Assembly: GCF_002813325.1 (NCBI RefSeq)
Contig: NZ_PHUG01000001.1
Span: 5,270,001-5,334,000, forward strand
DNA from: Janthinobacterium sp. 64
Lineage (GTDB): Bacteria; Pseudomonadota; Gammaproteobacteria; Burkholderiales; Burkholderiaceae_D
DNA: 64,000 nucleotides
Direction of reading: 5' to 3'
Shown: positions 37,343-46,660 of the stretch, in pieces
Position numbering within the stretch: the stretch's first letter is position 1
How the letters are laid out: each line of letters begins with the position of its first letter
Notes under the pieces: model-generated
The model's input: the letters and a program-made list of their open reading frames with translations, nothing else
Databases searched by the model: none
Told to the model about the DNA's origin: nothing
Program-made: the position numbers and the translations under genes

Positions 37343-37514
37343 CATTTCCACGCAGCGCGCGTCGGCAGCCTGACTTCATGCGGGCAACAATTACAGGTCG
37401 ATAGCGATTGAAGTCCGAGATATCGGTACAATGCGTGCTTCATTCATCTAATCGGCAGCTGTTTTGCACACCACGCGGTGTGCGCAAGACGGCGCCCGAG
37501 CACTCTTACTCATT

Positions 37515-39407
37515 ATGGCTGTCATTTCTCTTTCATCGGCGCAACTTGCGTTCGGTCACGTCGCGCTGCTCGATCACGCGGAATTTTCACTGGAAACCAC
37601 GGAGCGGGTCGGCTTGATCGGCCGCAACGGCACGGGTAAATCCTCGCTGTTGAAGGTCATTTCGGGCAAGTTCAAGCTCGATGACGGCTTGCTGGTGATG
37701 CAGCAAGGCATCAAGATCGCGTATGTGGAGCAAGAACCGCAATTCGACCCGGACATGTCCGTGTTCGACGCCGTCGCTTCCGGCATGGGCGAATCGCAAG
37801 CCTGGCTCAAGGAATACGACGAGTTGACGGGCCAGTTTGGCCAGGGCAATGACGACGAATTGATGGAACGCATGCACGACATCCAGGTCAAACTCGATGC
37901 GGCCGATGCCTGGAGCTTGCCGAACAAGGTGGAAACCGTGCTCGACCGTCTGAACCTGACGGGCGACATGGCCATGAAAACCCTGTCCGGCGGGATGCAA
38001 AAGCGCGTGGCGCTGGCGCGTGCGCTGGTCTCGGCGCCCGACGTGCTGCTGCTCGATGAACCGACCAACCATCTGGACTTCAGCTCCATCCTGTGGCTGG
38101 AAGGCTTGTTGCGCGACTTCAAGGGCAGCGTGCTGTTCATTACCCATGACCGCTCCTTCCTCGACAACGTTGCCACGCGCATCATCGAACTCGACCGCGG
38201 CCGCTTGCTGTCGTATCCGGGCAACTTCACGGCTTACCAGACCCGCAAGGCGGAGCAGCTGGAAATCGAGGAAGTGGAAAATGCCAAGTTCGACAAGTTC
38301 CTGGCGCAGGAAGAAGTGTGGATACGCAAGGGCGTCAAGGCGCGCCGCGTGCGTGACGAAGGCCGCGTGCGCCGCCTGGAAGCGCTGCGCCTGACGCGCA
38401 ATGCGCGCCGCGACCAGCAGGGACAAGTCAAGCTGGACGTGTCGGCCGGCGAACGCTCGGGCAAGATCGTGGCGGACCTGGAAAACGTTTCCAAGATTTA
38501 TGGCGACAAGGTCATCGTCAAGGATTTCAGCGCCACCATCTTGCGCGGCGATAAAGTCGGCCTGATCGGCGCCAACGGCGCCGGCAAGACCACTTTGCTG
38601 AAGATGATCCTGGGCCAGGAAGAGTCCGACACGGGCAGCATCCGCCTGGGCACCAAGCTGCAAGTGGCGTATTTCGACCAGATGCGCACGCAGCTGAACG
38701 AAGAAGCGAACCTGATGGAAACCATCGCGCCGGGCAGCGACTGGGTCGAGATCAATGGCCAGCGCCGCCACGTGATGACGTATCTGAACGATTTCCTGTT
38801 TGCGCCGGAACGCGCCCGTTCTCCCGTCAAGTCGCTGTCCGGTGGCGAGCGCAACCGTTTGCTGCTGGCGCGCCTGTTCGCCAAGCCGGCCAACGTGCTG
38901 GTGCTCGATGAGCCGACCAATGACTTGGATATCGATACCCTCGAATTGCTGGAAGAGTTGCTGGAAGAATACACCGGCACCGTTTTCCTCGTCAGCCATG
39001 ACCGTACCTTCCTCGACAACGTCGTCACGCAAGTGATCGTCGCCGAAGGCGAGGGAAAGTGGCGCGAATTCGTCGGCGGCTACACGGACTGGGAGCGCGT
39101 GCGCACCTTGCCGATCGCCACGGCGCCAGCCAGCAAGCCGGCCGTGAAGGTCGAGGCTGCCACACCGGCGGCCAAGCAGAAAAAGCTCAGCTACAAGGAG
39201 CAGCGCGAACTCGACGAACTGCCGAACATCATGGCGGCGCTGGAAGATGAGCAAGCCGTGCTGGCAGGGCAATTGTCGCATCCCGATTTCTACAAGAAAA
39301 CGCCGGCCGAAGGCAAGCGCCTCAATGCGCGCGTGGCGGAAATCGAGCAAGAGTTGCTGGCGGCGCTGGAAAAGTGGGAAGCGATCGAAGCGCGCGCCAA
39401 AGGCTGA
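37515..39407 (+). CDS. uup: ABC-F family ATPase Uup
   Basis: 630-residue soluble protein with two ABC modules. The first has Walker A GRNGTGKSS, signature LSGGMQKRVALARAL and Walker B VLLLDEPTNHLD; the second has GANGAGKTT, LSGGERNRLLLARLF and VLVLDEPTNDLD. A linker of charged helices separates them. The C-terminal extension (about residues 545-630, Lys/Glu/Ala-rich) matches the coiled-coil domain of Uup. ABC-F proteins act on ribosomes or nucleic acid rather than transport; Uup affects transposon excision and branched DNA handling. ATG 37515 gives the conserved start MAVISLSSAQLAFGH; the upstream in-frame start has no support. Confidence 0.94.
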   Translation: MAVISLSSAQLAFGHVALLDHAEFSLETTERVGLIGRNGTGKSSLLKVISGKFKLDDGLLVMQQGIKIAYVEQEPQFDPDMSVFDAVASGMGESQAWLKEYDELTGQFGQGNDDELMERMHDIQVKLDAADAWSLPNKVETVLDRLNLTGDMAMKTLSGGMQKRVALARALVSAPDVLLLDEPTNHLDFSSILWLEGLLRDFKGSVLFITHDRSFLDNVATRIIELDRGRLLSYPGNFTAYQTRKAEQLEIEEVENAKFDKFLAQEEVWIRKGVKARRVRDEGRVRRLEALRLTRNARRDQQGQVKLDVSAGERSGKIVADLENVSKIYGDKVIVKDFSATILRGDKVGLIGANGAGKTTLLKMILGQEESDTGSIRLGTKLQVAYFDQMRTQLNEEANLMETIAPGSDWVEINGQRRHVMTYLNDFLFAPERARSPVKSLSGGERNRLLLARLFAKPANVLVLDEPTNDLDIDTLELLEELLEEYTGTVFLVSHDRTFLDNVVTQVIVAEGEGKWREFVGGYTDWERVRTLPIATAPASKPAVKVEAATPAAKQKKLSYKEQRELDELPNIMAALEDEQAVLAGQLSHPDFYKKTPAEGKRLNARVAEIEQELLAALEKWEAIEARAKG

Positions 39408-39485
39408 GTTGCTTTTCATTGATTGTCGCCTGCGGCAATTAATATCAAAATTGATACTGTAGTGATAAACTCTGGCTGAAGCGGG

Positions 39486-39524
39486 TGTTGCCGCCCGACG
39501 CGTGTAGCGTGTCGGGCGACAACA
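39486..39524 (+). promoter_or_regulatory. Long hairpin upstream of the exopolysaccharide locus
   Basis: Two 17-base arms (39486-39502 and 39508-39524) pair with only two non-Watson-Crick positions, both G-T compatible in RNA in at least one strand, around a 5-base TGTAG loop. No T run follows. It lies midway between uup and the first eps gene, in a 274-base gap otherwise empty of genes, and could be an untranslated-leader structure, a factor-dependent terminator for uup or a mobile REP-type element. Confidence 0.55.
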
Positions 39525-39681
39525 TACTCTCCGTTACAGACCCCGGAGCGGCATTGCGTCTTGTTGATGCATCAAAGACAATATTGCTGATACTATTCCC
39601 CGTGTTGTTACCGTCGCGGCGCCAGCCGCAAGCAATCTGCATTTGCCAGCCATCACAGACCGGAAACGGGGGAGCGCCTTC

Positions 39682-40353
39682 ATGTTTGACCGACTCGCGC
39701 TGCCACGCGTGCTGCCTTTTTTTACTTATCTATTTTTTATTCTTATTGCTGATGTGTTAATATGGGCGGGCTATGCTCAGGAGCAACTACGCTACTTGTA
39801 TGTGGTGAAAATCGGCGTCGTTCTGGCTCTGCTATGGCTATATCGCCGGCACTATACGGAGCTGGCCTGGCCCGGTCCTGCGCTCATGGGATGGCGTGCC
39901 ATCGTCTGGGCCGTGCTGGCGGGCATCGTGGTGCTGGTGCTGTGGCTCAACCTGGGCGCGTCCTGGATGGTCATCGGCGAGTCGGCCGGTTTCGATCCGC
40001 GCTCCGGTCATGGCTATGACTGGCCGCTGCTGGTGGCGCGCATCGCCGGTGCCGCGTTGGTGGTGCCCGTGATGGAAGAGTTGTTCTGGCGCTCCTTTCT
40101 ATTGCGTTGGTTACAATCGCCGAATTTTCTGGCCGTTGAACCGTCACTGCTGAGATTTCGCTATATTGTTGTTACGGCGATACTGTTTGGCTTTGAACAT
40201 AATTTGTGGTTTGCGGGCATTCTTGCCGGCTTAGCATATGGGTGGCTCTACGTGCGTTTTCGCACCCTGTGGTCGGCCATCATCGCGCACGGCGTGACGA
40301 ATGGCTTGCTGGGTGTCTGGGTACTCATGACTGGGCAATGGGCTTATTGGTAA
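39682..40353 (+). CDS. CAAX-protease-related membrane protein of the exosortase locus
   Basis: 223-residue integral membrane protein with about six hydrophobic segments. It carries the CPBP/CAAX (Abi) intramembrane protease motifs: EELFWRSFLLRW (EExxxR), a histidine in FGFEHNLWFAG, and AHGVTNG. A protein of this kind is a known companion of PEP-CTERM/exosortase loci. Target and catalytic activity are unknown. The frame opens at a TTG at 39643, but ATG 39682 follows GGGGGAG by 7 bases and is the better start. It heads the eps gene series and ends 50 bases before epsL. Confidence 0.88.
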   Translation: MFDRLALPRVLPFFTYLFFILIADVLIWAGYAQEQLRYLYVVKIGVVLALLWLYRRHYTELAWPGPALMGWRAIVWAVLAGIVVLVLWLNLGASWMVIGESAGFDPRSGHGYDWPLLVARIAGAALVVPVMEELFWRSFLLRWLQSPNFLAVEPSLLRFRYIVVTAILFGFEHNLWFAGILAGLAYGWLYVRFRTLWSAIIAHGVTNGLLGVWVLMTGQWAYW

Positions 40354-40403
40354 TCGCGTCATCGGCGCCATTAGTTAATGCAGTTAATGCAGTAATCACA
40401 AAG

Positions 40404-41660
40404 ATGAAAAAAATGTTGAGCTTGACTGAAAAAAAGTGCGCTGCCTGTGATGCAGCGCGAGCGGTTTTTCGCACGCCCCGCCTGGGCGCGCTGTCGCTGC
40501 TGATCGGCGCTGCCTTCAGCACGGCCGTCCATGCCGAAATCAGCGACACCATCCATCCATTCATCCGGACGTCGACTGCCTATGACGACAATTTGCTGCG
40601 CCTGAGCGAGTTTCCGGGGCAAACGCCGGATCTGAGCGATACCAGCCGGACGGTGCAAGGCGGCCTCCTGTTCGAACGTCCCGTCGGCCGGCAGTTGTTC
40701 ACGGGCTACGCCAAGCTGAGCCGCGTGACCTTCAACCGCTTCACGGAACTCGATTACAACGGCAAGGACGCGCTGGTCGATTGGGCCTGGCAGTTGGGCA
40801 ACCACGTCCAGGGCCATCTGGGTACCAGCTACCTTGAAACGCTGACGCCATTTGCCGATACCAATTCCAAGGACCGCAATTTGCGCACGCAGCGCCGCCA
40901 TTATGCGGATGTGAGCTGGCTGTTCCATCCCAGCTGGCAGGTGCGCGCAGGTGTCTCGCGCTTCGATGCGGACTATGAATTGCTCACGCAAAAGATCAAC
41001 AACCGTTCGGAAGATGCGACCGAACTCGGTCTCGATTATCTCGCCGCCAGCGGCAGCAAAGTGGGCGTGCAGCTGCGCCGCCTGAAGTCGGACTACCAAT
41101 TCAAGGGCGGCGCAGGGACGGGTTTTCCCGATAACGATTACACGCAGGATGAAATCAAGGCCAATGTGCTGTGGCTCGTCAGCGGACCGACCAAGCTGTC
41201 ATTTCTCGGCGGCTGGGTGCGGCGTACGCATCCGCTGTCGGGTTCGGGCAGCAGCAGCGGCGCCAACGGCCGCCTGATTGCCGATTGGGTGGCAACGGGC
41301 AAATTGCGATTCAATGCGGCACTGTGGCGCGAATTCCAGGTGGTTGAAGGCGGCATCGTCGGTAGCAGCCTGAACAAGGGTGCCAGCGTGGCGGCCTTCT
41401 GGAGCGCTACGGCCAAGGTGGGTGTCAATGCCCAGCTGCAGCACGAGAAGCGTGACTTCAGCACCATCAATGGTTTCACGGCCTTGAGTGGCCTGTCCGA
41501 TGCGAGCACCAGCGCTTCGCTGGGCGTGACTTACACGCCACTGCGCAACATCACGCTGGAAGCGGACACATTTCGCAGCAGGCGCAGTGGCAATCCTATC
41601 GTGGGCAGCAATAGTTACCGATCCCAAGGGGTTTCGTTCTCCGCCAATGTTCAATTCTGA
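40404..41660 (+). CDS. epsL: Exopolysaccharide biosynthesis outer-membrane protein EpsL
   Basis: 418-residue predicted outer-membrane beta-barrel. A signal peptide covers residues 1-47 or so (RLGALSLLIGAAFSTAVHA). It is followed by HPFIRTSTAYDDNLLRL and many alternating amphipathic strands with aromatic belts, ending in FSANVQF with a terminal phenylalanine. This matches the EpsL family found with XrtB exosortases. Probable role: the outer-membrane channel or support for export of the polysaccharide, alongside EpsE. ATG 40404 is chosen; the open frame extends upstream into the previous gene. It ends 8 bases before the sugar transferase. Confidence 0.88.
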   Translation: MKKMLSLTEKKCAACDAARAVFRTPRLGALSLLIGAAFSTAVHAEISDTIHPFIRTSTAYDDNLLRLSEFPGQTPDLSDTSRTVQGGLLFERPVGRQLFTGYAKLSRVTFNRFTELDYNGKDALVDWAWQLGNHVQGHLGTSYLETLTPFADTNSKDRNLRTQRRHYADVSWLFHPSWQVRAGVSRFDADYELLTQKINNRSEDATELGLDYLAASGSKVGVQLRRLKSDYQFKGGAGTGFPDNDYTQDEIKANVLWLVSGPTKLSFLGGWVRRTHPLSGSGSSSGANGRLIADWVATGKLRFNAALWREFQVVEGGIVGSSLNKGASVAAFWSATAKVGVNAQLQHEKRDFSTINGFTALSGLSDASTSASLGVTYTPLRNITLEADTFRSRRSGNPIVGSNSYRSQGVSFSANVQF

Positions 41661-41668
41661 AAAGTAAA

Positions 41669-43051
41669 ATGACGATTAACGATATACCTCTGATTTCCTT
41701 TTTTCAGCGTGTGCTTGACCCCCTGGTCATCATGTTCACGCTGTATGTATGCTCGATCATACTCGGTTCTTCCTTCGACGGTTATGCCCTGGTATTGATG
41801 ATACTGGCGTTTTTCATTTCCTCGTCCATCTACCAGCATATCGACCCGTATCGCGCCTGGCGTGCCGGGCGCATGTGGGCCTATGCGCGCGACGTGATCG
41901 TCGGCTGGGCCGTCACGGCGCTGATCCTGGTCATGCTCGGCGTGGTCAGCGGCCTGGCGCAGCATTATCATGTCAAGGCCGTGTATGCCTGGTTTGTCAT
42001 CACGCCGTTGCTGCTGATTTTCCTGCAACTGGCGGTGCGCCGCGCGCATTCCATCCAGGGCAACGGCGACGAAGTGCGTTCTGTCGCCATCATCGGCGCC
42101 AACAATGTCAGCGTGCGCTTTGCCGACGCCATCAGCAAGCACCCGAACCTGTTCATGCAGGTGGACGGCTACTTTGACGACCGGGAAGAGGAGCGCTGGC
42201 CAGAGGGCATGTATCACCCGATGCTGGGCCGAATGGATGAGATTGCCGCTTACGTCCGCAGCAAGCAGACCAAGATGATTTTCATCAGCCAGCCCATCTC
42301 GGCGCAGCCGCGCATCCGCAAGTTGCTCGATGAATTGCAGGACACCACCACCTCGGTGTATTTCCTTCCGGATATTTATGTATTTGACCTGATGCAGGCG
42401 CGTTTTGACAATGTGTGCGGCATGCCCGTCATCGCCATCTGCGAATCGCCATTTACAGGCTGGAACAGCACGATCAAGCGCATGAGCGACCTGGTGCTCG
42501 CCTGCCTGATCCAGTTGTGCCTGCTGCCGCTGATGCTGATGATTGCCATCGCCGTGAAGGTGACCTCGCCCGGTCCCGTCATTTTCAAGCAGCGCCGCTA
42601 CGGCCTGTATGGCGAAGAAATTATCGTCTATAAGTTCCGTTCGATGACGGTGTCGGAAGACGGCGCCAAGGTAGTGCAGGCCACCAAGGATGACCAGCGC
42701 CTGACGCGCATCGGCGCTTTCCTGCGCCGCAGCTCGCTCGATGAGTTGCCGCAGTTTATCAATGTGTTGCAAGGGCGCATGAGTATCGTTGGTCCGCGAC
42801 CGCACGCAGTTGCGCACAATGAACAGTATCGCAAGTTGATCAAGGGCTATATGTTGCGCCACAAGGCCAAGCCGGGCATTACCGGCTGGGCGCAGGTCAA
42901 TGGCTTGCGGGGCGAGACGGAAACCCTCGACAAGATGGAAGCGCGCGTGCATTTCGACCTCGACTATCTGCGTAACTGGTCGCTGTGGCTGGACCTGTGG
43001 ATCGTGGTGCGCACGGTGCAAGTGGTGCTGAAACGGGAAAATGCCCATTGA
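41669..43051 (+). CDS. Undecaprenyl-phosphate sugar phosphotransferase (priming enzyme, WcaJ/EpsB-like)
   Basis: 460-residue polyisoprenyl-phosphate hexose-1-phosphate transferase. Four N-terminal membrane segments precede a nucleotide-binding-like central domain (SVAIIGANNVSVRFAD). A fifth hydrophobic helix at about residue 275 is followed by the catalytic domain: SPGPVIFKQRRYGLYGEEI, YKFRSM, SSLDELPQFINVLQG and MSIVGPRPHA. It transfers a sugar-1-phosphate, usually glucose, from a UDP-sugar to undecaprenyl phosphate, the first step of repeat-unit assembly on the inner membrane. It follows epsL by 8 bases. Confidence 0.93.
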   Translation: MTINDIPLISFFQRVLDPLVIMFTLYVCSIILGSSFDGYALVLMILAFFISSSIYQHIDPYRAWRAGRMWAYARDVIVGWAVTALILVMLGVVSGLAQHYHVKAVYAWFVITPLLLIFLQLAVRRAHSIQGNGDEVRSVAIIGANNVSVRFADAISKHPNLFMQVDGYFDDREEERWPEGMYHPMLGRMDEIAAYVRSKQTKMIFISQPISAQPRIRKLLDELQDTTTSVYFLPDIYVFDLMQARFDNVCGMPVIAICESPFTGWNSTIKRMSDLVLACLIQLCLLPLMLMIAIAVKVTSPGPVIFKQRRYGLYGEEIIVYKFRSMTVSEDGAKVVQATKDDQRLTRIGAFLRRSSLDELPQFINVLQGRMSIVGPRPHAVAHNEQYRKLIKGYMLRHKAKPGITGWAQVNGLRGETETLDKMEARVHFDLDYLRNWSLWLDLWIVVRTVQVVLKRENAH

Positions 43052-43158
43052 TGGTGTAACAGACTATCAAGAAGATTGCTGCACAGCCAAGCATTGTGGC
43101 GTAGCGACAACTTCCAAGTCGCCCGGCGTCCGGCTTTTATGTTGACTAAAGAAAATTA

Positions 43159-43213
43159 GTTGCATTATTTGTGATTTCTATAATTCTGTTGCATAATTTG
43201 TACCTGTTGCATG
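43159..43213 (+). promoter_or_regulatory. Direct repeats upstream of epsD
   Basis: GTTGCATTATTTGT (43159-43172) and GTTGCATAATTTGT (43188-43201) differ at one position and are 29 bp apart; a third partial copy GTTGCATG starts at 43206. They lie in an AT-rich gap of 279 bases before epsD and may bind a transcription factor of the eps genes. Confidence 0.5.
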
Positions 43214-43330
43214 CTAAAGTGATTGCAGGACCTGTAAGATGACGTGCTGAAACAATGTAGTGCATGCATCGTTTTGACCCGCCTGCCCGAAAAGCGTGGC
43301 AGCGCTTGAAAACATGTTGAACCCTCTGAG

Positions 43331-44272
43331 ATGGCGAGTCCGATGAAAATGAAACGAATTGATGTACCACGCCGCATCCTGACCGCTGGCGTTATCCTGC
43401 TGACGGTGGCCGGCCTGGCCGCCTGTGGTGGCGATAAGCAGAAGAAGGTGGGCCAGGCGCTCGCCAGCGTGAATGGCGAAGAAATCACGGCGCTGCAGCT
43501 GAACGAAGAATTGCAGCGCGCCGGCGTGCCGGCGGCGCAGCAGGAAACGGCCAGCAAACAATTGCTCGAAGCGCTGATCGACCGCCAAGTGGTGGAGAAT
43601 GTCGCGTTGAAAGAAAAGATCGACCGCGATCCGAAGGTCATGCAAGCCATCGAGCGGGCCAAGGCGCTGATCATCAGCCAGGCTTACATGCAAAAGAAAT
43701 TGAGCGGCATTACGCCTCCGAGCAAGGCCGAAGTGGAAGATTACTTCAACAAGCACCCTGAGTTGTTCAGCAATCGCAAGCAGTTCGACATGCGCCAGTT
43801 GCTGATCGCCAGCAAGGATATGAACGATGCGCTCAAGCAAGTGATCGACAAGAGCAAGTCGCTCGATGAGGTAGCGGCCTGGATGGAGAGCAGCAAGATC
43901 GGTTTTGCGCGTGGCCAGGTGTCGCGCACGACGACGGATCTGGCGCCGGAACTGGTGACCAAGTTGCAAGCCATGCCGAAAGGCCAGCTGTTCATCATCA
44001 ATGAAGGTGAACGCGCGATGCTGATGACGATCGTCGACATCAAGGATGTACCGGTCAAGCTGGCCGCCGCCGCGCCGCAGATCGAGCAGTACCTGGTCAA
44101 TACCAGGACCAAGGATGCCGCCAAGCAAGAAATGGAGCGCCTGCGCGCAGCGGCCAAGATCGAGTATCTGAACCAGCCTGCTGCTGCAACCGCGGCATCG
44201 GCTGCGGCTTCAGCAGCCTCGGCAGGCTCCAGCGCTGCGGCTACCGCACGGGGCGTTGCTGGCCTGAAATAA
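43331..44272 (+). CDS. epsD: EpsD-family peptidyl-prolyl cis-trans isomerase, lipoprotein
   Basis: 313-residue predicted lipoprotein: a basic start, hydrophobic core and lipobox LAAC near residue 32. A SurA/PpiC-like N-terminal helical domain (NGEEITALQLNEELQRAG) and a parvulin-type region around residues 140-230 follow. The C-terminus is an Ala/Ser-rich tail (about residues 280-306). Family membership follows the EpsD proteins of exosortase loci, thought to assist folding of envelope EPS components. The ATG at 43343 is an equally plausible start (MKMKRIDVPRRI), giving a more typical signal peptide. Confidence 0.88.
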   Translation: MASPMKMKRIDVPRRILTAGVILLTVAGLAACGGDKQKKVGQALASVNGEEITALQLNEELQRAGVPAAQQETASKQLLEALIDRQVVENVALKEKIDRDPKVMQAIERAKALIISQAYMQKKLSGITPPSKAEVEDYFNKHPELFSNRKQFDMRQLLIASKDMNDALKQVIDKSKSLDEVAAWMESSKIGFARGQVSRTTTDLAPELVTKLQAMPKGQLFIINEGERAMLMTIVDIKDVPVKLAAAAPQIEQYLVNTRTKDAAKQEMERLRAAAKIEYLNQPAAATAASAAASAASAGSSAAATARGVAGLK

Positions 44273-44333
44273 GCATGCCTGGCACCATTGATATTTTGCA
44301 TAACTAACCGTAATGACCGACGAGATCGAGCTG

Positions 44334-45125
44334 ATGATGAAACGACTGATACTTTTGATAATGACCTCACTGCTGGCCTTCACGCTGGGCAGTGCCAATG
44401 CCGGAGAAGTCATGCTCGGCGCGGGCGATGTGCTGAAGATTTCCGTCTACGGCAACCCGGATCTGGGCGTGGAAACGCGCGTCAGCGAAGCGGGCGACAT
44501 CACGTTCCCCCTGATCGGCCAGGTCAACGTCATGAAAATGGCCGTTGCCGAGGCGGAAAAGAAGATTGCCAACAAGCTCGAAACGGGCGGCTTTGTGAAA
44601 AAGCCGCAAGTCAATATCATCGTGACCTTGTTGCAAAGTCAGCAAGTGTCGGTGCTGGGCCAGGTGAACCGACCGGGCCGTTATCCCGTCGATGGACGCC
44701 GCAGCCTGCTTGACTTGCTGGCGCTGGCCGGTGGCATCGGTCCCGAGGGCGGCGATACGGTCAGCCTGATCCGCAAACGCGATGGCAAGACCACTACCGA
44801 TGTCGTCGATGTCGTGGAAATGGTGCGCACTTCCGACCTGAACCGCGATTTTGACCTGGCCGCCAACGATGTTGTATTTGTAGAACGTGCTCCACGCATC
44901 TATATTTATGGTGAAGTGCAACGTCCAGGCCCCATGCGCCTGGAGCGCTCGATGACGGTGCTGCAGGCGCTGTCGGCCGGTGGCGGCCTGACCCAGCGCG
45001 GCACCGAGCGCAACATCCGCATCAAGCGCCGGGGGGCGGACGGCAAGTTGCAGATCATCGATGCCAATCACGATGACCTGCTGCTCAGCGACGACGTGGT
45101 GTATGTGAAGGAAAGCTGGTTTTAA
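44334..45125 (+). CDS. epsE: Polysaccharide export protein EpsE (Wza-type)
   Basis: 263-residue periplasmic/outer-membrane polysaccharide export protein. A signal peptide covers about residues 1-23 (SANA), then the Poly_export domain (GAGDVLKISVYGNPDLGVET) and SLBB repeats (VSVLGQVNRPGRYPVDG; IYIYGEVQRPGPMRLERSM). No lipobox cysteine is present at the signal end, unlike Wza. ATG 44334 is preferred because it begins directly at the signal peptide; an in-frame ATG at 44313 is 7 codons upstream. It works with EpsF/EpsG as the export channel and copolymerase assembly. Confidence 0.9.
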   Translation: MMKRLILLIMTSLLAFTLGSANAGEVMLGAGDVLKISVYGNPDLGVETRVSEAGDITFPLIGQVNVMKMAVAEAEKKIANKLETGGFVKKPQVNIIVTLLQSQQVSVLGQVNRPGRYPVDGRRSLLDLLALAGGIGPEGGDTVSLIRKRDGKTTTDVVDVVEMVRTSDLNRDFDLAANDVVFVERAPRIYIYGEVQRPGPMRLERSMTVLQALSAGGGLTQRGTERNIRIKRRGADGKLQIIDANHDDLLLSDDVVYVKESWF

Positions 45126-45234
45126 GAGCCGATTTCAGCAGTGAGCGTCTTCTGCTGGGATAGGATCTGATGATGGTGGCAGCGTTGCTGCCTATTTTGT
45201 ACCGATTGTTTTGCAATGATATGAGACGGTTTCT

Positions 45235-46644
45235 ATGAATTTCTCCCAGTTTTTACTGATATTGCGCGCTCGCCAGCGCGTCATCTGGATCACCCTGGTG
45301 ATTGTGGTGGCGACAACGCTGGCGATCAGCCTGCTCCTGCCCAAGACGTACAAGGGCACGGCATCCGTGTTGCTCAATTACAAGGGCGTCGATACCGTCA
45401 CGGGCCTGGCAATGCCGGGTCAACTGATGGCAGGCTACATGGCGACGCAAATCGATATCATCAGCAGCAAGAACGTTGCCCTGCATGTCGTCGATTCTCT
45501 GAAGCTGGCGCAAAATCCTGCCGTCATCGCCCAGTTCAACGCTGCCACGGGCGGCGAGGGCGCGGTGCGTGACTGGCTGGCCGATCTGTTGCTGAAAAAA
45601 CTCGAGGTCGTACCGTCGCGTGAAAGTAGCGTTGTAGAAATCAGTTTCAGCGGTTCGGACCCGAATTTCGTGGCCGCCATCGCGAATGCCTTTGCGGAAG
45701 AGTACCAGCGCGTCAGCATCCAGCTGAAAGTCGAGCCTTTGAAAAAAGCCTCGGCCTATTTCAATGACCAGACGCGCCAGATGCGCGATGTGCTGGAAGC
45801 AGCGCAAAGCCGTTTGTCCAAGTACCAGCAGGAAAATGGCATCGTCAGCCTGGATAACCGCGTCGACGTGGAATCGAACCGCCTGAACGATTTGTCGCAG
45901 CAACTGGTGATGGCGCAGTCGCAGTCGATGGAAGCGACCTCGCGCCAGCGCATGGCGCAAGGCGCATCGTCGCTGGAATCGCCCGATGTGGCGCAAAATC
46001 CGATGATCCAGAATTTGAAGATTGCCCTCGGCACGGCCGAATCGAAGTTTGCCGAGATTTCACAGCGCCTGTCGCAGAACCACCCGCAATACATCAGCGC
46101 CAAGGCGGAACTCGATAAATTGCGCAGCGACCTGGCAGCGGCTATCCATGTCACTGCAGGCAGCGTCAGCAACAATGCGCAGATTTTGCAGCAACGCGAA
46201 GGTGCCATCCGTGGCGCCATGGCGGCGCAAAAAACCAAGGTGCTGGAACTGAACCGCACGCGTGATGAAATGGGCGTGCTGATGAAGGATGTCGAAAGCG
46301 CCCAGCGCGCCTACGACGCCACGTCGCAGCGTTTTTCGCAGACCAGCATCGAAGGCCAGGCCGAACAGTCCGATATCTCGATCCTCAATCCTGCCGTGCC
46401 GCCGGTCGTGCCGGCGGGGCCGAAAGTCATCCTCAACACCGTGCTGGCCTTCTTCTTTGGCGGCTTGCTGGGTCTGGGCTTGAGTATTCTGCTGGAAATG
46501 CTGGACCGCCGCGTGCGCTCCGAACGCGATCTGTTCGATGCGCTGCAAATTCCGGTGCTGGGCGTGATCGCCTGGCAAGCGCCTAAGCGCCGCCGCTTCA
46601 AGTCCCTGAAGTCGGTGTTGTCGAGCCGCTTGCGTTTGAATTAA
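45235..46644 (+). CDS. epsF: Chain-length determinant protein EpsF (Wzz/PCP type)
   Basis: 469-residue polysaccharide copolymerase of the inner membrane. The N-terminal membrane segment (WITLVIVVATTLAISLLLP) precedes a large periplasmic coiled-coil region rich in Gln, Ala and Ser (about residues 160-370). A Pro-rich PAVPPVVPAGPK leads to the second membrane segment (ILNTVLAFFFGGLLGLGLSI) and a short cytoplasmic tail. It controls chain length together with the partner EpsG encoded 16 bases downstream. The 109-base gap before it holds no gene. Confidence 0.92.
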   Translation: MNFSQFLLILRARQRVIWITLVIVVATTLAISLLLPKTYKGTASVLLNYKGVDTVTGLAMPGQLMAGYMATQIDIISSKNVALHVVDSLKLAQNPAVIAQFNAATGGEGAVRDWLADLLLKKLEVVPSRESSVVEISFSGSDPNFVAAIANAFAEEYQRVSIQLKVEPLKKASAYFNDQTRQMRDVLEAAQSRLSKYQQENGIVSLDNRVDVESNRLNDLSQQLVMAQSQSMEATSRQRMAQGASSLESPDVAQNPMIQNLKIALGTAESKFAEISQRLSQNHPQYISAKAELDKLRSDLAAAIHVTAGSVSNNAQILQQREGAIRGAMAAQKTKVLELNRTRDEMGVLMKDVESAQRAYDATSQRFSQTSIEGQAEQSDISILNPAVPPVVPAGPKVILNTVLAFFFGGLLGLGLSILLEMLDRRVRSERDLFDALQIPVLGVIAWQAPKRRRFKSLKSVLSSRLRLN

Positions 46645-46660
46645 TTCGATAGGAAACACA

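Noticed and set aside
44280..44300. Sigma-54 -24/-12 promoter before epsE (TGGCAC ... TTGC)
   Set aside because: The GG-to-GC distance is 15 bases rather than the required 10, so it does not fit.
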